Assembly (NCBI GenBank): GCA_027484725.1
Contig: JAIXSK010000018.1
Location: 62,001 to 126,000 of the forward strand
Direction of reading: 5' to 3'
DNA length: 64,000 bases
DNA from: Flavobacterium sp.
GTDB lineage: Bacteria > Bacteroidota > Bacteroidia > Flavobacteriales > Flavobacteriaceae
In this document: in pieces, positions 43,706 to 53,173 of the stretch
Layout: each line of letters starts with the position of its first letter
Numbering within the stretch: the first letter of the stretch is position 1
The notes under the pieces: model-generated
Database searches by the model: none
What the model was told of the DNA's origin: nothing
The model's input: only the letters and a program-made list of their open reading frames with translations
Translations under genes and position numbers: made by a program

Positions 43706-44719
43706 TTAAGATCTTATCTTCTGCTCCCATTTCCAAGCATAAGTCAGCGCCTCTTCAAGAGTAGACTGTGCTTTCCAGCCCAAAACTTTGTTGGCTTTGT
43801 CGGTGCTGGCATAGGCTGAAATGATATCGCCTTCTCTGCGACCAACAATTTTATAAGGTAATTTTTGACCACTTACTTTTTCAAAAGTTTGAATGACTTC
43901 AAGCACCGAGCTTCCGGTTCCGGTTCCTAAATTAAACACTTCAACTTTTTCGAGGTTCTTTTTGGCCAGCAATCTTTGCAAGGCTACCACGTGTGCTTTG
44001 GCCAAATCAACTACGTGAATGTAATCGCGAATACAGGTTCCGTCAGGCGTTGGATAATCATCGCCATAAACTGACAATTGCTCGCGCAAGCCAATACCGG
44101 TTTGGGTAATAAAAGGAATTAAGTTTTGAGGAACGCCAATGGGCAATTCGCCAATGTGCGCGGTTGGATGCGCCCCAATGGGATTGAAATAACGCAACAA
44201 AATAGAGTTGATTGAACTCACTTTGCAAACCTCATTGATGATTTCCTCACCGATTTGCTTGGTATTTCCATAAGGTGAAACCGCCGGTTTTACAGATGCA
44301 TCTTCGGTAATAGGCATTTTGTCGGCCTCTCCGTAAACGGTGCAAGACGAGCTAAAGATAAAATGTGCTTCTGGTTTTTTTTGCAATTCTTGCAGAATGT
44401 AAACCAAGGTATTGATGTTGTTTTCATAATACAACAAAGGATTTTCAACGCTTTCGCCTACTGCTTTTGAAGCGGCAAAATGTATGACTCCTGAGATGTC
44501 TGCATGTCTTTTGAAAAAATCATGAACGGCCGGTTTGTCGCGCAAATCCATTTTTTCAAAATGCGGCGTTTGACCAGTGATGGCCACTATGCCGTTTAAT
44601 ACGTCTTCTGAGGAGTTAGAGAGGTTGTCAATAATCACCACTTCAAAGCCTTCGTTCTGTAATTCGACTACGGTGTGAGAACCTATAAAACCTAATCCTC
44701 CGGTTACTAATACTTTCAT
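43706..44719 (-). CDS. galE: UDP-glucose 4-epimerase
   Basis: Interconverts UDP-glucose and UDP-galactose for exopolysaccharide and LPS. 337 residues from MKVLVTGGLGFIGSHTV; the in-frame codons back to 44803 run through a repeat and are rejected. Short-chain dehydrogenase marks are GGLGFIGSH (NAD loop) and SPYGNTKQIGEEI with the catalytic Tyr-x-x-x-Lys. CIRDYIHVVDLAKAHVVAL and NLGTGTGSSVLEVI are GalE-specific. It is in line with the DegT aminotransferase, separated by repeat copy E. Confidence 0.95.
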   Translation of the reverse strand: MKVLVTGGLGFIGSHTVVELQNEGFEVVIIDNLSNSSEDVLNGIVAITGQTPHFEKMDLRDKPAVHDFFKRHADISGVIHFAASKAVGESVENPLLYYENNINTLVYILQELQKKPEAHFIFSSSCTVYGEADKMPITEDASVKPAVSPYGNTKQIGEEIINEVCKVSSINSILLRYFNPIGAHPTAHIGELPIGVPQNLIPFITQTGIGLREQLSVYGDDYPTPDGTCIRDYIHVVDLAKAHVVALQRLLAKKNLEKVEVFNLGTGTGSSVLEVIQTFEKVSGQKLPYKIVGRREGDIISAYASTDKANKVLGWKAQSTLEEALTYAWKWEQKIRS

Positions 44720-44755
44720 TATGTTACGTTTTTGTTTTTGGTGTTGGAATGCCCT

Positions 44756-44830
44756 AGCCCCGGGCGAACCGAAAATCCTTGGGCGGCGGGGTTCGACGCT
44801 CAAGATTGCAGGGCAGAACGGGAAATAGCT
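44756..44830 (+). repeat. Dispersed structured intergenic element, copy E
   Basis: Plus strand begins AGCCCCGGGCGAACCG and ends ACGGGAAATAGCT. AGC/GCT and CCCG/CGGG close it; AATC[C]TTGGGCG (44774-44785) pairs with CGCTCAAGATT (44797-44807) with one bulged C and one G-T wobble that would be a mismatch on the other strand. It lies between the minus-strand genes galE and DegT, so its presumed RNA sense is opposite to theirs. Confidence 0.82.
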
Positions 44831-44837
44831 CCTAAAA

Positions 44838-45968
44838 TTATTTAAAAAATTCTTTTACGCTGTCGGTGATGAATTTGATTTGCTCATCGTCTAGCTCAGT
44901 GTGCATAGGCAAAGAAATGACTTCTTGGACCAATTGATTCGTTACCGGAAAATCGGTTTCGTTGTAACGCGCATCGCGATAGGCTTTTTGGCTGTGCAAC
45001 GGAATCGGATAATAAATGGCGCACGGAATGCCTTTGTCGAGCAAATGTTGCATCAAAGCATCGCGGTTGGCATTGATGATGCGCAAGGTATATTGGTGAA
45101 ATACGTGGCAATCACAAATGTCACAAATGGTTGGCGCAACAATGTTTGGATGACCCGACAATGCGGCGGTATATTTTCGAGCGGCGGCTTGACGTGCCTC
45201 ATTGTACTGATCTAACAGGGGTAATTTGGCATTGAGTACCGCTGCTTGTATGCTGTCAAGTCTAGAATTTACTCCGACTACATCGTGGTGGTAGCGCACG
45301 TACATACCGTGGTTGACGATGCCTCTGAGGGTGTGGGCAAGGTCATCATCATTGGTAAAAATAGCACCGCCATCGCCATAGCAACCGAGGTTTTTAGACG
45401 GAAAAAATGAGGTGGCTCCTGCGTGTCCGATGGTTCCGGCTTTCTTTTTGGTGCCGTCTGAAAATTTGCAATTCGCGCCTATGGCTTGGGCGTTGTCTTC
45501 AATGACGTATAAATTGTGTTCGCGGGCGATTTGCATGATGGCTTCCATGTTGGCCGCGCGACCAAATAAATGCACCGGTACGATGGCTTTGGTTTTGGGC
45601 GTGATGGCTTTTTTAATCGCATCAATCGAAATGTTCATGTTGACCATATCTACATCGACCAACACCGGTGTGAGTTGCAAAAGCGCAATGACTTCAACAG
45701 TAGCCGCAAAGGTAAAATCGGCGGTGATGACTTCATCGCCGGGCTGTAACCCCAGACCCATCATGGCGATTTGTAAAGCATCGGTTCCGTTGGCACAAGG
45801 TATTACGTGTTTGACCCCGAGGTATTCTTCAAGGTTTTTCTGAAAACTATGTACTTGCGGTCCGTTGATGTAAGCGGTATTATCTAAAACTTCTTGAATT
45901 GAAGCATTGACGGTAGTAGCAATTTTATCGTATTGACTTTTGAGGTCAACCATTTGAATTTTTTTCAT
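44838..45968 (-). CDS. DegT/DnrJ/EryC1/StrS family sugar aminotransferase
   Basis: 376 residues from MKKIQMVDLKSQYDKI. PLP-dependent family acting on keto sugars of nucleotide-sugar pathways. The lysine that binds PLP is in GHAGATSFFPSKNLGCYGDGGAIFTND, with the ANGTDALQIAMMGLGLQPGDEVITADFTFAATVEVI and VPVHLFGRAANMEAIM blocks of the family. It probably supplies an amino sugar for LPS or surface glycans, together with galE and waaA nearby. Divergent from waaA; promoter box at 45991-45998. Confidence 0.93.
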   Translation of the reverse strand: MKKIQMVDLKSQYDKIATTVNASIQEVLDNTAYINGPQVHSFQKNLEEYLGVKHVIPCANGTDALQIAMMGLGLQPGDEVITADFTFAATVEVIALLQLTPVLVDVDMVNMNISIDAIKKAITPKTKAIVPVHLFGRAANMEAIMQIAREHNLYVIEDNAQAIGANCKFSDGTKKKAGTIGHAGATSFFPSKNLGCYGDGGAIFTNDDDLAHTLRGIVNHGMYVRYHHDVVGVNSRLDSIQAAVLNAKLPLLDQYNEARQAAARKYTAALSGHPNIVAPTICDICDCHVFHQYTLRIINANRDALMQHLLDKGIPCAIYYPIPLHSQKAYRDARYNETDFPVTNQLVQEVISLPMHTELDDEQIKFITDSVKEFFK

Positions 45969-45990
45969 TTGGGCGTGAATTTTATCGGGA

Positions 45991-45998
45991 CAAAATTA
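45991..45998 (-). promoter_or_regulatory. -7 box of the DegT aminotransferase promoter
   Basis: Minus-strand TAATTTTG, 22 bases before the ATG at 45968. Confidence 0.6.
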
Positions 45999-46066
45999 GC
46001 AATTTAATGAAGTAAACCATAAAAATTCTATAAAGTGATGTATTTTAGCGACACAATTCACAGCAG

Positions 46067-47305
46067 ATGTTTGTACTGTATAATTTATTGGTTTTTCTGA
46101 CAGATTTAACGCTGCGTTTTCTGGCTTTGCTCAGCCCTAAAATGAAATTATTTGTTGTCGGAAGAAAAGATGTTTTTGAGAAGCTAGCTGCTGCGATTAC
46201 ACCAAACGATCAAACAATTTGGTTTCACGCCGCCTCTTTAGGTGAATACGAACAAGGTTTGCCGGTAATGGAACAAATGCGTTTGAAGTTTCCGAAACAT
46301 AAAATCATTTTGACGTTTTTTTCGCCTTCGGGTTATGAGGTTCGAAAAAACAATACCCTAGCCGACGTGACTTTGTATTTGCCTTTGGATTTAGCTGTTA
46401 ACGCAAGTCGATTTGTGTCTTTGGCGCATCCGGAGTTGGTGTTTTTTGTGAAGTATGAATACTGGCCGAATTATCTAAAAGTGCTCAAGAAACAGAATAT
46501 CAGAACGTTTTTGATTTCGGGTATTTTTAGAGAAAAACAATTGTTCTTTAAATGGTATGGCGGATTTTATCGCAAGGCTCTGGATAGCTTTGAGCATTTT
46601 TTTGTGCAGAATGCTACTTCAGAAAAACTCCTGCGCAGCTTGGGTAAAACCAATGTAACTATATCGGGCGATACGCGTTTTGATCGTGTAGCGGCTATAT
46701 TAGATAAGGATAATCATCTGACTTTTATTGACGAATTTAAAAACAACACGCTGACCGTTGTGGTGGGCAGCAGTTGGCCCAAAGACGAAGAAATACTCGT
46801 AGATTTTATAAATCAAACAGATCAAAAAATAAAATTCATCATTGCCCCGCACAACATCAAGCCGGAACAAATTGATGCCTTGCAAAAATCTATCAAGCGA
46901 AAAGTGGTTTTATATTCTGAAAAAGAGGTGCCAAGTTTGTCCGAGTTTGATGTTTTTATTATTGACACCATAGGCATTTTGACCAAAATATACAGTGCCG
47001 GCGATGTGGCTTATGTAGGTGGCGGATTTGGGAATCCGGGGGTACACAACGTTTTAGAACCGGCTACTTTTGGCCTTCCGATTTTGATTGGCCCCAATTA
47101 CAGTCATTTTGCCGAAGCTACTGAGTTGGTGCGGCTAGGCGGTTGCCTTACTATTGACAACGCCGAACAATTGAAAACGCAACTGCAAAAACTCATTCAA
47201 GATACCAACTACAGAAATGAAAAAGGACAAATTTGCGCTAGCTTTGTGCAGCAAAACAAAGGTGCTACAGCTAACATTTTAAACTATTTTGACAAGCAAA
47301 ACTGA
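46067..47305 (+). CDS. waaA: 3-deoxy-D-manno-octulosonic acid (Kdo) transferase
   Basis: Attaches Kdo to lipid A on the cytoplasmic side of the inner membrane. 412 residues. One N-terminal hydrophobic anchor (about 1-25), then the glycosyltransferase GT30 blocks: IWFHAASLGEYEQGLPVMEQM, ILTFFSPSGYEVRKNN, VFFVKYEYWPNYLKVLKKQNI, VGSSWPKDEEILVDFI, and AYVGGGFGNPGVHNVLEPATFGLPILIGPNYSHF. These are typical of WaaA/KdtA. Start at 46067 uses the ATG after a weak TATTTTAG box. S46 peptidase follows 29 bases later. Confidence 0.94.
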   Translation: MFVLYNLLVFLTDLTLRFLALLSPKMKLFVVGRKDVFEKLAAAITPNDQTIWFHAASLGEYEQGLPVMEQMRLKFPKHKIILTFFSPSGYEVRKNNTLADVTLYLPLDLAVNASRFVSLAHPELVFFVKYEYWPNYLKVLKKQNIRTFLISGIFREKQLFFKWYGGFYRKALDSFEHFFVQNATSEKLLRSLGKTNVTISGDTRFDRVAAILDKDNHLTFIDEFKNNTLTVVVGSSWPKDEEILVDFINQTDQKIKFIIAPHNIKPEQIDALQKSIKRKVVLYSEKEVPSLSEFDVFIIDTIGILTKIYSAGDVAYVGGGFGNPGVHNVLEPATFGLPILIGPNYSHFAEATELVRLGGCLTIDNAEQLKTQLQKLIQDTNYRNEKGQICASFVQQNKGATANILNYFDKQN

Positions 47306-47334
47306 TTCAATATAATTCAACTAAACCATCACCC

Positions 47335-49527
47335 ATGAAATTTTTAAGATTGCTTCTTATTCTTTTTATCATTCCTGCGCAAGCACAACAAGGCGGCATG
47401 TGGATTCCGTCATTACTCAAAGGAATGAACGAAACCGAAATGAAAAACCTAGGCATGAAAATGTCGGTAGATGACATTTACAGTGTGAACCATTCGAGTT
47501 TAAAAGATGCTGTTCCGCATTTTAACGGTGGTTGTACCTCAGAAGTTATTTCGCCCAAAGGTTTGATTTTGACCAACCACCACTGTGGTTATGATGCGAT
47601 TCAGAGCCATTCATCAGTACAACACGATTACCTAACCGATGGTTTTTGGGCTTATAAAATGCAAGACGAATTGCCCAATCAAGATTTAGAAGTTACTTTT
47701 ATTGTCAAGATTGAAGATGTTACTGCGCAGGTGCTCGATGGAACCGCAAGCTTAACATCGGAAGCAGATAAACAAAAGAAAATCCAAGAAAATATTGCTA
47801 ATCTCAGCAAGACTTTGCCCAAAGAAAGTTGGCAAGAAAACAAAATCAGAACTTTTTATGAAGGCAACCAATACATTTGGTTTTTGACCGAAACGTACAA
47901 AGATGTTCGCTTGGTGGGCGCTCCACCATCAGCAATTGGAAAATTTGGTTCAGATACCGACAATTGGGTTTGGCCGCGCCACACCGGTGATTTTTCATTG
48001 TTTAGAATTTACGCAGACAAAAACAATCGCCCGGCAGCGTACTCAAAAGACAATGTGCCTTATGTTCCGAAACACTTTTTACCTATTTCATTAGACGGTG
48101 TTGCCGAGGACGATTTTACGATGGTGTTTGGTTATCCGGGCAGAACCAGTGAGTATTTGCCAGCGGTGGCCATAGAGCAAATTATCAATGAACTCAACCC
48201 TGCAAAAATTGAAGTGCGTGATAAAGCACTCAAAGTTCAGGAAGGATTTATGCGCAAAGACAATGCGATTAAAATTCAATATGCTTCAAAATATGCAGGG
48301 ATTGCCAATTATTGGAAAAAATGGATTGGCGAAACCCAAGGCTTGAAAAAATCAAATGCAGTAGCCATCAAAAAGAAGCAAGAAACCGAGTTTATGGCCA
48401 AAGTAGCGCAAGCGGGCAAACAAGCGGAATATGGAAATTTATTGGCTGATTTTGAGAAGTATTATAAAGAAATCGGGCCGTATGCCTTGAGTCGCGACTA
48501 TTTTGTTGAAGTGGTTTTACGCAACACTGATTTGACCAATGTGGCTTATAAAATGTATCAGTTAGAGCAGATACTCAACACCAAAGGTGAGCAAGCTTTT
48601 AACGACCGTAAAACCAACCTCATTAATGGTTTAGGAGAATTTTATAAAGATTTTAATGCCGCTGTAGACGAAAAAGTTTTTGAACAACTCATTGATTTGT
48701 ATGCTAAAAAATCTCCGAAAGAATTTTTACCGGCAAGTTTGCTTAATATTAATGCCAAATCACTAACCGCTGATGTGTATGGACAATCTGATTTAACCGA
48801 CTTCAAACGCGTTCAAGAAATGCTTGCAGGTGATTCAAAGACAGTGATGACTAAACTCAATGCCGACAGAGCTTATCAGTTGGTCAAAGAAATGGCAGAC
48901 AAATACACCAAAGAGGTAGCCCCAAAATATGAAGAAATCAACCTTAAAATTGGTGCGCTACAAAGAACCTACATGAAAGGTATTTTAGAGCTCAACAAAG
49001 GAGCTCGTATATTTCCGGATGCCAACAGCACACTAAGACTAACCTATGGAAAAGTAAAAGGTTATGAACCTAAAGACGCTACTATATATAAACCATTCAC
49101 TTATTTAGATGGTGTTATGGAAAAATACGTACCTGGTGATTATGAATTTGACGTTCCTAAAAAACTCATTGACTTATATAATGCTAAAGATTATGGCCCT
49201 TATGGGGTAAATGGAAAAATGCCGGTTTGCTTTATTGGAACCAATCATACCACCGGAGGAAATTCTGGAAGCCCGGCTATTGACGCACATGGGAATTTGA
49301 TTGGATTAAATTTTGACCGAGTATGGGAAGGTACCATGAGCGATTTATATTACGATCCTTCTATTTGCAGAAATGTAATGGTGGATGCACGTTATGTTTT
49401 GTTCATTATTGACAAGTTTGCGGGTGCAAAAAACATCATTGATGAACTAAAAATCGTTCACCCCAAAGGAAACAAGCCTTATTATAAATCAAAATATAAG
49501 TACAAAAAGAAAAAAATTAAAAGATAA
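47335..49527 (+). CDS. S46 dipeptidyl-peptidase, DPP11-like
   Basis: 730 residues with signal peptide MKFLRLLLILFIIPAQAQ. Periplasmic serine exopeptidase releasing N-terminal dipeptides. The catalytic His is in LTNHHCGYDAI (about 82-83) and the nucleophile Ser644 in TTGGNSGSPAID. Arg662, 18 residues after Ser644 (GLNFDRVWEGT), falls at the place where Porphyromonas gingivalis DPP11 has the Arg (Arg673 with Ser655) that gives Asp/Glu preference, whereas DPP7 has Gly. That makes it DPP11-like. A Lys-rich C-terminal tail (KKKKIKR) is unusual. It may follow waaA in one transcript. Confidence 0.88.
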   Translation: MKFLRLLLILFIIPAQAQQGGMWIPSLLKGMNETEMKNLGMKMSVDDIYSVNHSSLKDAVPHFNGGCTSEVISPKGLILTNHHCGYDAIQSHSSVQHDYLTDGFWAYKMQDELPNQDLEVTFIVKIEDVTAQVLDGTASLTSEADKQKKIQENIANLSKTLPKESWQENKIRTFYEGNQYIWFLTETYKDVRLVGAPPSAIGKFGSDTDNWVWPRHTGDFSLFRIYADKNNRPAAYSKDNVPYVPKHFLPISLDGVAEDDFTMVFGYPGRTSEYLPAVAIEQIINELNPAKIEVRDKALKVQEGFMRKDNAIKIQYASKYAGIANYWKKWIGETQGLKKSNAVAIKKKQETEFMAKVAQAGKQAEYGNLLADFEKYYKEIGPYALSRDYFVEVVLRNTDLTNVAYKMYQLEQILNTKGEQAFNDRKTNLINGLGEFYKDFNAAVDEKVFEQLIDLYAKKSPKEFLPASLLNINAKSLTADVYGQSDLTDFKRVQEMLAGDSKTVMTKLNADRAYQLVKEMADKYTKEVAPKYEEINLKIGALQRTYMKGILELNKGARIFPDANSTLRLTYGKVKGYEPKDATIYKPFTYLDGVMEKYVPGDYEFDVPKKLIDLYNAKDYGPYGVNGKMPVCFIGTNHTTGGNSGSPAIDAHGNLIGLNFDRVWEGTMSDLYYDPSICRNVMVDARYVLFIIDKFAGAKNIIDELKIVHPKGNKPYYKSKYKYKKKKIKR

Positions 49528-49707
49528 TAGTTTGTTTTTTTGATAAACATGCAAACAGTTGGCAAGAAATAAGCCCTGTCAATGAATTTCTCATTAAAAT
49601 GTGCTACATGTAATTTCTGGCACAATACTTGTAAGAAAAAAAGTCGTTGCAACAGATTAAATTTTTAAAAAATTATTCGAAAAAACTTTTGCGTAATAAA
49701 AAATTTA

Positions 49708-49715
49708 TATCTTTG
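49708..49715 (+). promoter_or_regulatory. -7 box of the Ala/Pro-rich lipoprotein gene
   Basis: TATCTTTG followed by CC, perfect to TAnnTTTG, with a TTG about 16 bases upstream (49689-49691). Leader of about 35 bases. The 180 bases before it contain no gene. Confidence 0.75.
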
Positions 49716-49753
49716 CCTCGAATTAATAATTAACCTTTTATAATTTAAGTAAG

Positions 49754-49987
49754 ATGAAAAAAGTATTTTTAAGTTTAGCTGCTATCGCTGCATTGACTGT
49801 AGTATCTTGTAAACAAGCTGAAGCTCCTGCTGAAGAAGCTCCTGCAACTGAAGAAGTAGCTCCTGCTGTTGAAGAAGCTCCTGCTGCTGCTGACACTGCT
49901 GCTGCTCCTGCTGCTGACGCTGCTGCTCCTGCTGCTGACGCTGCTGCTGCTCCTGCTGCTCCTGCTGCTGAGCCTGCAAAAAAATAA
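49754..49987 (+). CDS. Small Ala/Pro/Glu-rich lipoprotein
   Basis: 77 residues. Type II signal peptide MKKVFLSLAAIAALTVVSC with lipobox VVSC (Cys19). The mature part is almost only Ala, Pro, Glu and Asp, an acidic, disordered, extended chain: EAPAEEAPATEEVAPAVEEAP then AAAPAAD twice. The gene uses nearly one codon per residue (GCT for Ala, CCT for Pro), as in highly expressed genes; a 21-bp unit is exactly repeated at 49898-49918 and 49919-49939. Probably an abundant outer-membrane lipoprotein of unknown role. It has a strong promoter and its own terminator. Confidence 0.85.
   Translation: MKKVFLSLAAIAALTVVSCKQAEAPAEEAPATEEVAPAVEEAPAAADTAAAPAADAAAPAADAAAAPAAPAAEPAKK
49898..49939 (+). repeat. 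Two exact 21-bp units in the lipoprotein gene
   Basis: Seven codons encoding AAAPAAD, repeated in tandem, followed by a degenerate third unit. Confidence 0.9.
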
Positions 49988-50011
49988 TTTAGAATTATTT
50001 CTAAAAATTTT

Positions 50012-50038
50012 AAAACCACGCAATGCGTGGTTTTTTTT
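50012..50038 (+). terminator. Intrinsic terminator after the lipoprotein gene
   Basis: CCACG/CGTGG core extended by AAAA/TTTT, loop CAATG, followed by eight T. Confidence 0.85.
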
Positions 50039-50065
50039 ATTTCTAAAAAACATAAATACATATAC

Positions 50066-50096
50066 AAAAAAAGCCCGCAATTTTCATTGCGGGCTT
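50066..50096 (-). terminator. Intrinsic terminator of the tRNA-Gly/tRNA-Leu transcript
   Basis: AAGCCCGCAA/TTGCGGGCTT perfect 10-bp stem with a six-base loop; the minus strand ends in seven T. Confidence 0.85.
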
Positions 50097-50099
50097 TTG

Positions 50100-50185
50100 T
50101 ACTCAGAGCGGGACTTGAACCCGCACGAACATTTCTGTTCACTGGATTTTAAGTCCAGCGTGTCTACCAATTTCACCATCCGAGC
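50100..50185 (-). tRNA. tRNA-Leu (anticodon TAA)
   Basis: 86 bases on the minus strand with the long variable arm of leucine tRNAs (GAACAGAAATGTTC). Acceptor GCTCGGA/TCTGAGT includes G-U pairs; anticodon stem CTGGA/TCCAG with loop CTTAAAA gives TAA. T-loop GTTCAAG. CCA not encoded. Confidence 0.95.
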
Positions 50186-50195
50186 AAACACTTGG

Positions 50196-50268
50196 AGCGA
50201 AAAACGGGGCTCGAACCCGCGACCTCGACCTTGGCAAGGTCGCGCTCTACCAACTGAGCTATTTTCGC
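50196..50268 (-). tRNA. tRNA-Gly (anticodon GCC)
   Basis: 73 bases on the minus strand. Acceptor GCGAAAA/TTTTCGC, anticodon stem CGACC/GGTCG with loop TTGCCAA, T-loop GTTCGAG. It is ten bases upstream of tRNA-Leu and in the same transcript. CCA not encoded. Confidence 0.96.
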
Positions 50269-50310
50269 ATTTTTAATTTAAAAGAACAGCATTATTGTGT
50301 AATGCGAGGG

Positions 50311-50318
50311 CAAATTTA
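50311..50318 (-). promoter_or_regulatory. -7 box of the two-tRNA operon
   Basis: Minus-strand TAAATTTG, 42 bases before the tRNA-Gly 5' end. Confidence 0.6.
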
Positions 50319-50404
50319 AAACTTTAATTCTATTCTGCAAGCCTTTTTTATAAAAAAAATCTCCCCCTTTTTTAATTGACTGAATACGATTTTGTTATAT
50401 AAAT

Positions 50405-53014
50405 TTATTTTTTTGTAAGCATTCTTTTTATTTCATTAAGTTTCATCAAAGCCTCAATAGGAGTAAGCTCATTCAAATCAAGAGAGAGGATTTCGCCTTT
50501 GATTTCTTCTAACAACGGATCGTCTAAATTGAAAAAACTCATCTGCATCGTTGGTTCTTTTAAAGCCTTGGTATCAATAAGTGCATTGCCAGAATGATCT
50601 TTTTCTAACTTTTTCAAGACGTTCTGCGCTTTTGAAACCACCCATTGCGGAATTCCGGCCATTTTTGCTACATGAATTCCAAAACTATGTGCGCTTCCGC
50701 CTTGGACCAGTTTGCGAATAAAAACAACATGATCCTTAAGTTCTTTGACTGAAACATTGTAATTCTGAATCCTCGGTAAAAACTCAGACATTTCATTGAG
50801 CTCGTGGTAATGAGTTGCAAAAAGTGTTTTGGGTTGACTGGGGTGCTCATGCAAAAATTCAGCAATGGCCCAGGCAATGGAAATACCGTCATAAGTGCTG
50901 GTTCCGCGACCGATTTCATCCAATAAAACCAAACTCCGATCAGACAAATTGTTCAAAATTGAAGCCGTCTCATTCATCTCAACCATAAAAGTTGATTCAC
51001 CCATAGATATATTGTCGCTGGCTCCTACGCGAGTAAAAATCTTATCAACAATTCCCATCGATACTGCATCGGCCGGAACAAAACTTCCCATCTGAGCCAA
51101 AAGCACAATGAGTGCCGTTTGCCTCAGAATAGCTGATTTACCTGACATATTAGGGCCTGTAATCATAATGATTTGTTGTTGCTCACGATCCAGAAAGACA
51201 TCATTGGCCACATAGGGCGTTCCAATAGGCAATTGTCTTTCAATCACAGGGTGACGACCGTTTTTGATGTCGAGCGCAAAACCTTCTGTGAGTTCAGGAC
51301 GGACATATTTGTGGTCTATAGCCAATTGGGCAAACGAAGCCAAACAATCAAGTTGTGCAATAAGTTGCGCATTGCGCTGAACTGGTTTGATATATGTGGT
51401 CATCCACTGAATAAGTGATTCAAAAAGCGCAGATTCAAGTGATTGTATCTTTTCTTCGGCACCAAGAATTTTGGACTCATATTCTTTAAGCTCCTCAGTT
51501 ATATATCGCTCGGCATTAACCAAAGTTTGTTTGCGAATCCACTCTGAAGGCACTTTATCTTTGTGCGTATTGCGCACTTCTATATAATATCCAAAGACAT
51601 TATTGAAAGATATTTTAAGCGACGATATCCCGGTGCGCTCTGACTCACGCGCTTCAATGGCCTCTAAAAATTCTTTTCCGGAATTTGAAATGATGCGCAA
51701 TTCATCAAGTTCTTTATTTACACCTGAAGCAATGGCATTTCCTTTGGCAATAGCAACCGGAGCTTCCGGATTCAAGGTCGCTTCAATTTTTTCCCGCAAC
51801 AAGGCGCAATCATCAAGTTGTGCACCTATTTGTTTAACCGAAACATTACTGCTCTTTTCCGCCAATACTTTAATCGGGATAATTGCATCGAGTGAGTCTT
51901 TTAAATAAATGACCTCACGCGGAGAAACTTTACCGGCTGCAATTTTAGAAATTAGTCTTTCTAAGTCAGAGATTTTTTTGATTTGGAATTGAACCTCTTT
52001 CAAAACCTCAGGCGATTCCTTTAAATAGCCCACCACCTGATGTCGCTCTTGAATTGCTTTTGCATTTTTGAGTGGTAAAGCCAACCAACGTTTCAATAAA
52101 CGCGCCCCCATCGGCGAAATGGTTTTGTCTATCACTTGAAGCAAAGTCACCGCGTTTGGATTGTAACTATGATATAACTCTAGGTTTCTGATGGTAAATC
52201 GATCCATCCAAACATAAGCATCTTCAGCAATTCTCTGCAAATTACTAATGTGCTGTAATTTGTTGTGTTGTGTTTCTGACAAATAATACAAGACCGCTCC
52301 TGACGCAACAATCCCATCGGCTAAATCATCTACCCCAAAGCCTTTGAGTGTGTTGGTTTGAAAGTGTTTGGTAAGTGTTTCAAAAGCATAATCTTCTTTG
52401 TACACCCAATCTTCAAGATAAAAAACATGCTGATCTTCCGAAAATTGTTCCTTGAATTGGTTTTTATGAATCTTTGCCACCAAAATTTCGCTCGGGCTAA
52501 AATTCTGCAACAACTTATCAATATATTCTGCATTGCCTTGAGCAGTCAAAAACTCACCTGTAGAAACGTCCAAAAAAGAAACGCCCAACTGTTTTTTACC
52601 AAAATAAACTGAAGCCAAAAAATTGTTAGAGGTAGCTTGTAAAACTTCATCATTCATTGAAACACCCGGGGTCACCAATTCTGTAACCCCACGTTTGACA
52701 ATGGTTTTGGTCATTTTTGGATCTTCAAGCTGATCGCATATTGCTACGCGCAAACCAGCCTTGACCAATTTTGGCAAATAGGTATTGAGCGAGTGATGCG
52801 GAAATCCGGCCAATGCAGTTTCGGTTTCAGAACCATTACCGCGTTTGGTAAGAACGATTCCTAAAATTTTCGCGGTACGAATGGCATCTTCCCCAAAGGT
52901 TTCGTAAAAGTCGCCCACACGAAACAACAAACAAGCATCAGGATACTTTCGTTTGATTTCGTTGTACTGCTTCATCAGCGGGGTTTCTTTGGCTTCTTTG
53001 GCTTTGACTGTCAA
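50405..53014 (-). CDS. mutS: DNA mismatch repair protein MutS
   Basis: 869 residues, full length. The mismatch-contacting Phe-x-Glu is at F36-Y37-E38 ([15 protein letters not shown]), the same numbering as E. coli. The ATPase domain has Walker [32 protein letters not shown], then [37 protein letters not shown] (Walker B and signature) and [13 protein letters not shown] (H-loop). Connector and clamp regions look normal. Monocistronic on the minus strand; the divergent DUF1573 gene starts 159 bases away. No MutL in the window. Confidence 0.97.
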   Translation of the reverse strand: MTVKAKEAKETPLMKQYNEIKRKYPDACLLFRVGDFYETFGEDAIRTAKILGIVLTKRGNGSETETALAGFPHHSLNTYLPKLVKAGLRVAICDQLEDPKMTKTIVKRGVTELVTPGVSMNDEVLQATSNNFLASVYFGKKQLGVSFLDVSTGEFLTAQGNAEYIDKLLQNFSPSEILVAKIHKNQFKEQFSEDQHVFYLEDWVYKEDYAFETLTKHFQTNTLKGFGVDDLADGIVASGAVLYYLSETQHNKLQHISNLQRIAEDAYVWMDRFTIRNLELYHSYNPNAVTLLQVIDKTISPMGARLLKRWLALPLKNAKAIQERHQVVGYLKESPEVLKEVQFQIKKISDLERLISKIAAGKVSPREVIYLKDSLDAIIPIKVLAEKSSNVSVKQIGAQLDDCALLREKIEATLNPEAPVAIAKGNAIASGVNKELDELRIISNSGKEFLEAIEARESERTGISSLKISFNNVFGYYIEVRNTHKDKVPSEWIRKQTLVNAERYITEELKEYESKILGAEEKIQSLESALFESLIQWMTTYIKPVQRNAQLIAQLDCLASFAQLAIDHKYVRPELTEGFALDIKNGRHPVIERQLPIGTPYVANDVFLDREQQQIIMITGPNMSGKSAILRQTALIVLLAQMGSFVPADAVSMGIVDKIFTRVGASDNISMGESTFMVEMNETASILNNLSDRSLVLLDEIGRGTSTYDGISIAWAIAEFLHEHPSQPKTLFATHYHELNEMSEFLPRIQNYNVSVKELKDHVVFIRKLVQGGSAHSFGIHVAKMAGIPQWVVSKAQNVLKKLEKDHSGNALIDTKALKEPTMQMSFFNLDDPLLEEIKGEILSLDLNELTPIEALMKLNEIKRMLTKK

Positions 53015-53137
53015 AAGATTTTATTTTAAAAGTTGCTAAAAAACGAACAGCGAATTTATAATTTTATAGTGGATTTTTGCCTTGCATATGTTAAATAATT
53101 TTAAGAAAGATTTAGGAAGTCGTGTTATTTTTTTATA

Positions 53138-53145
53138 TAGATTTG
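53138..53145 (+). promoter_or_regulatory. -7 box of the DUF1573 gene
   Basis: TAGATTTG, 28 bases before the ATG at 53174. Confidence 0.6.
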
Positions 53146-53173
53146 TCTCGTAATTCTTAAATTCAAAAGAACA

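Noticed and set aside
49738..50276. Several long open frames on both strands over the Ala/Pro lipoprotein gene
   Set aside because: They are by-products of the GCT-rich triplet array, which has few stops in any frame; some also run into tRNA genes.
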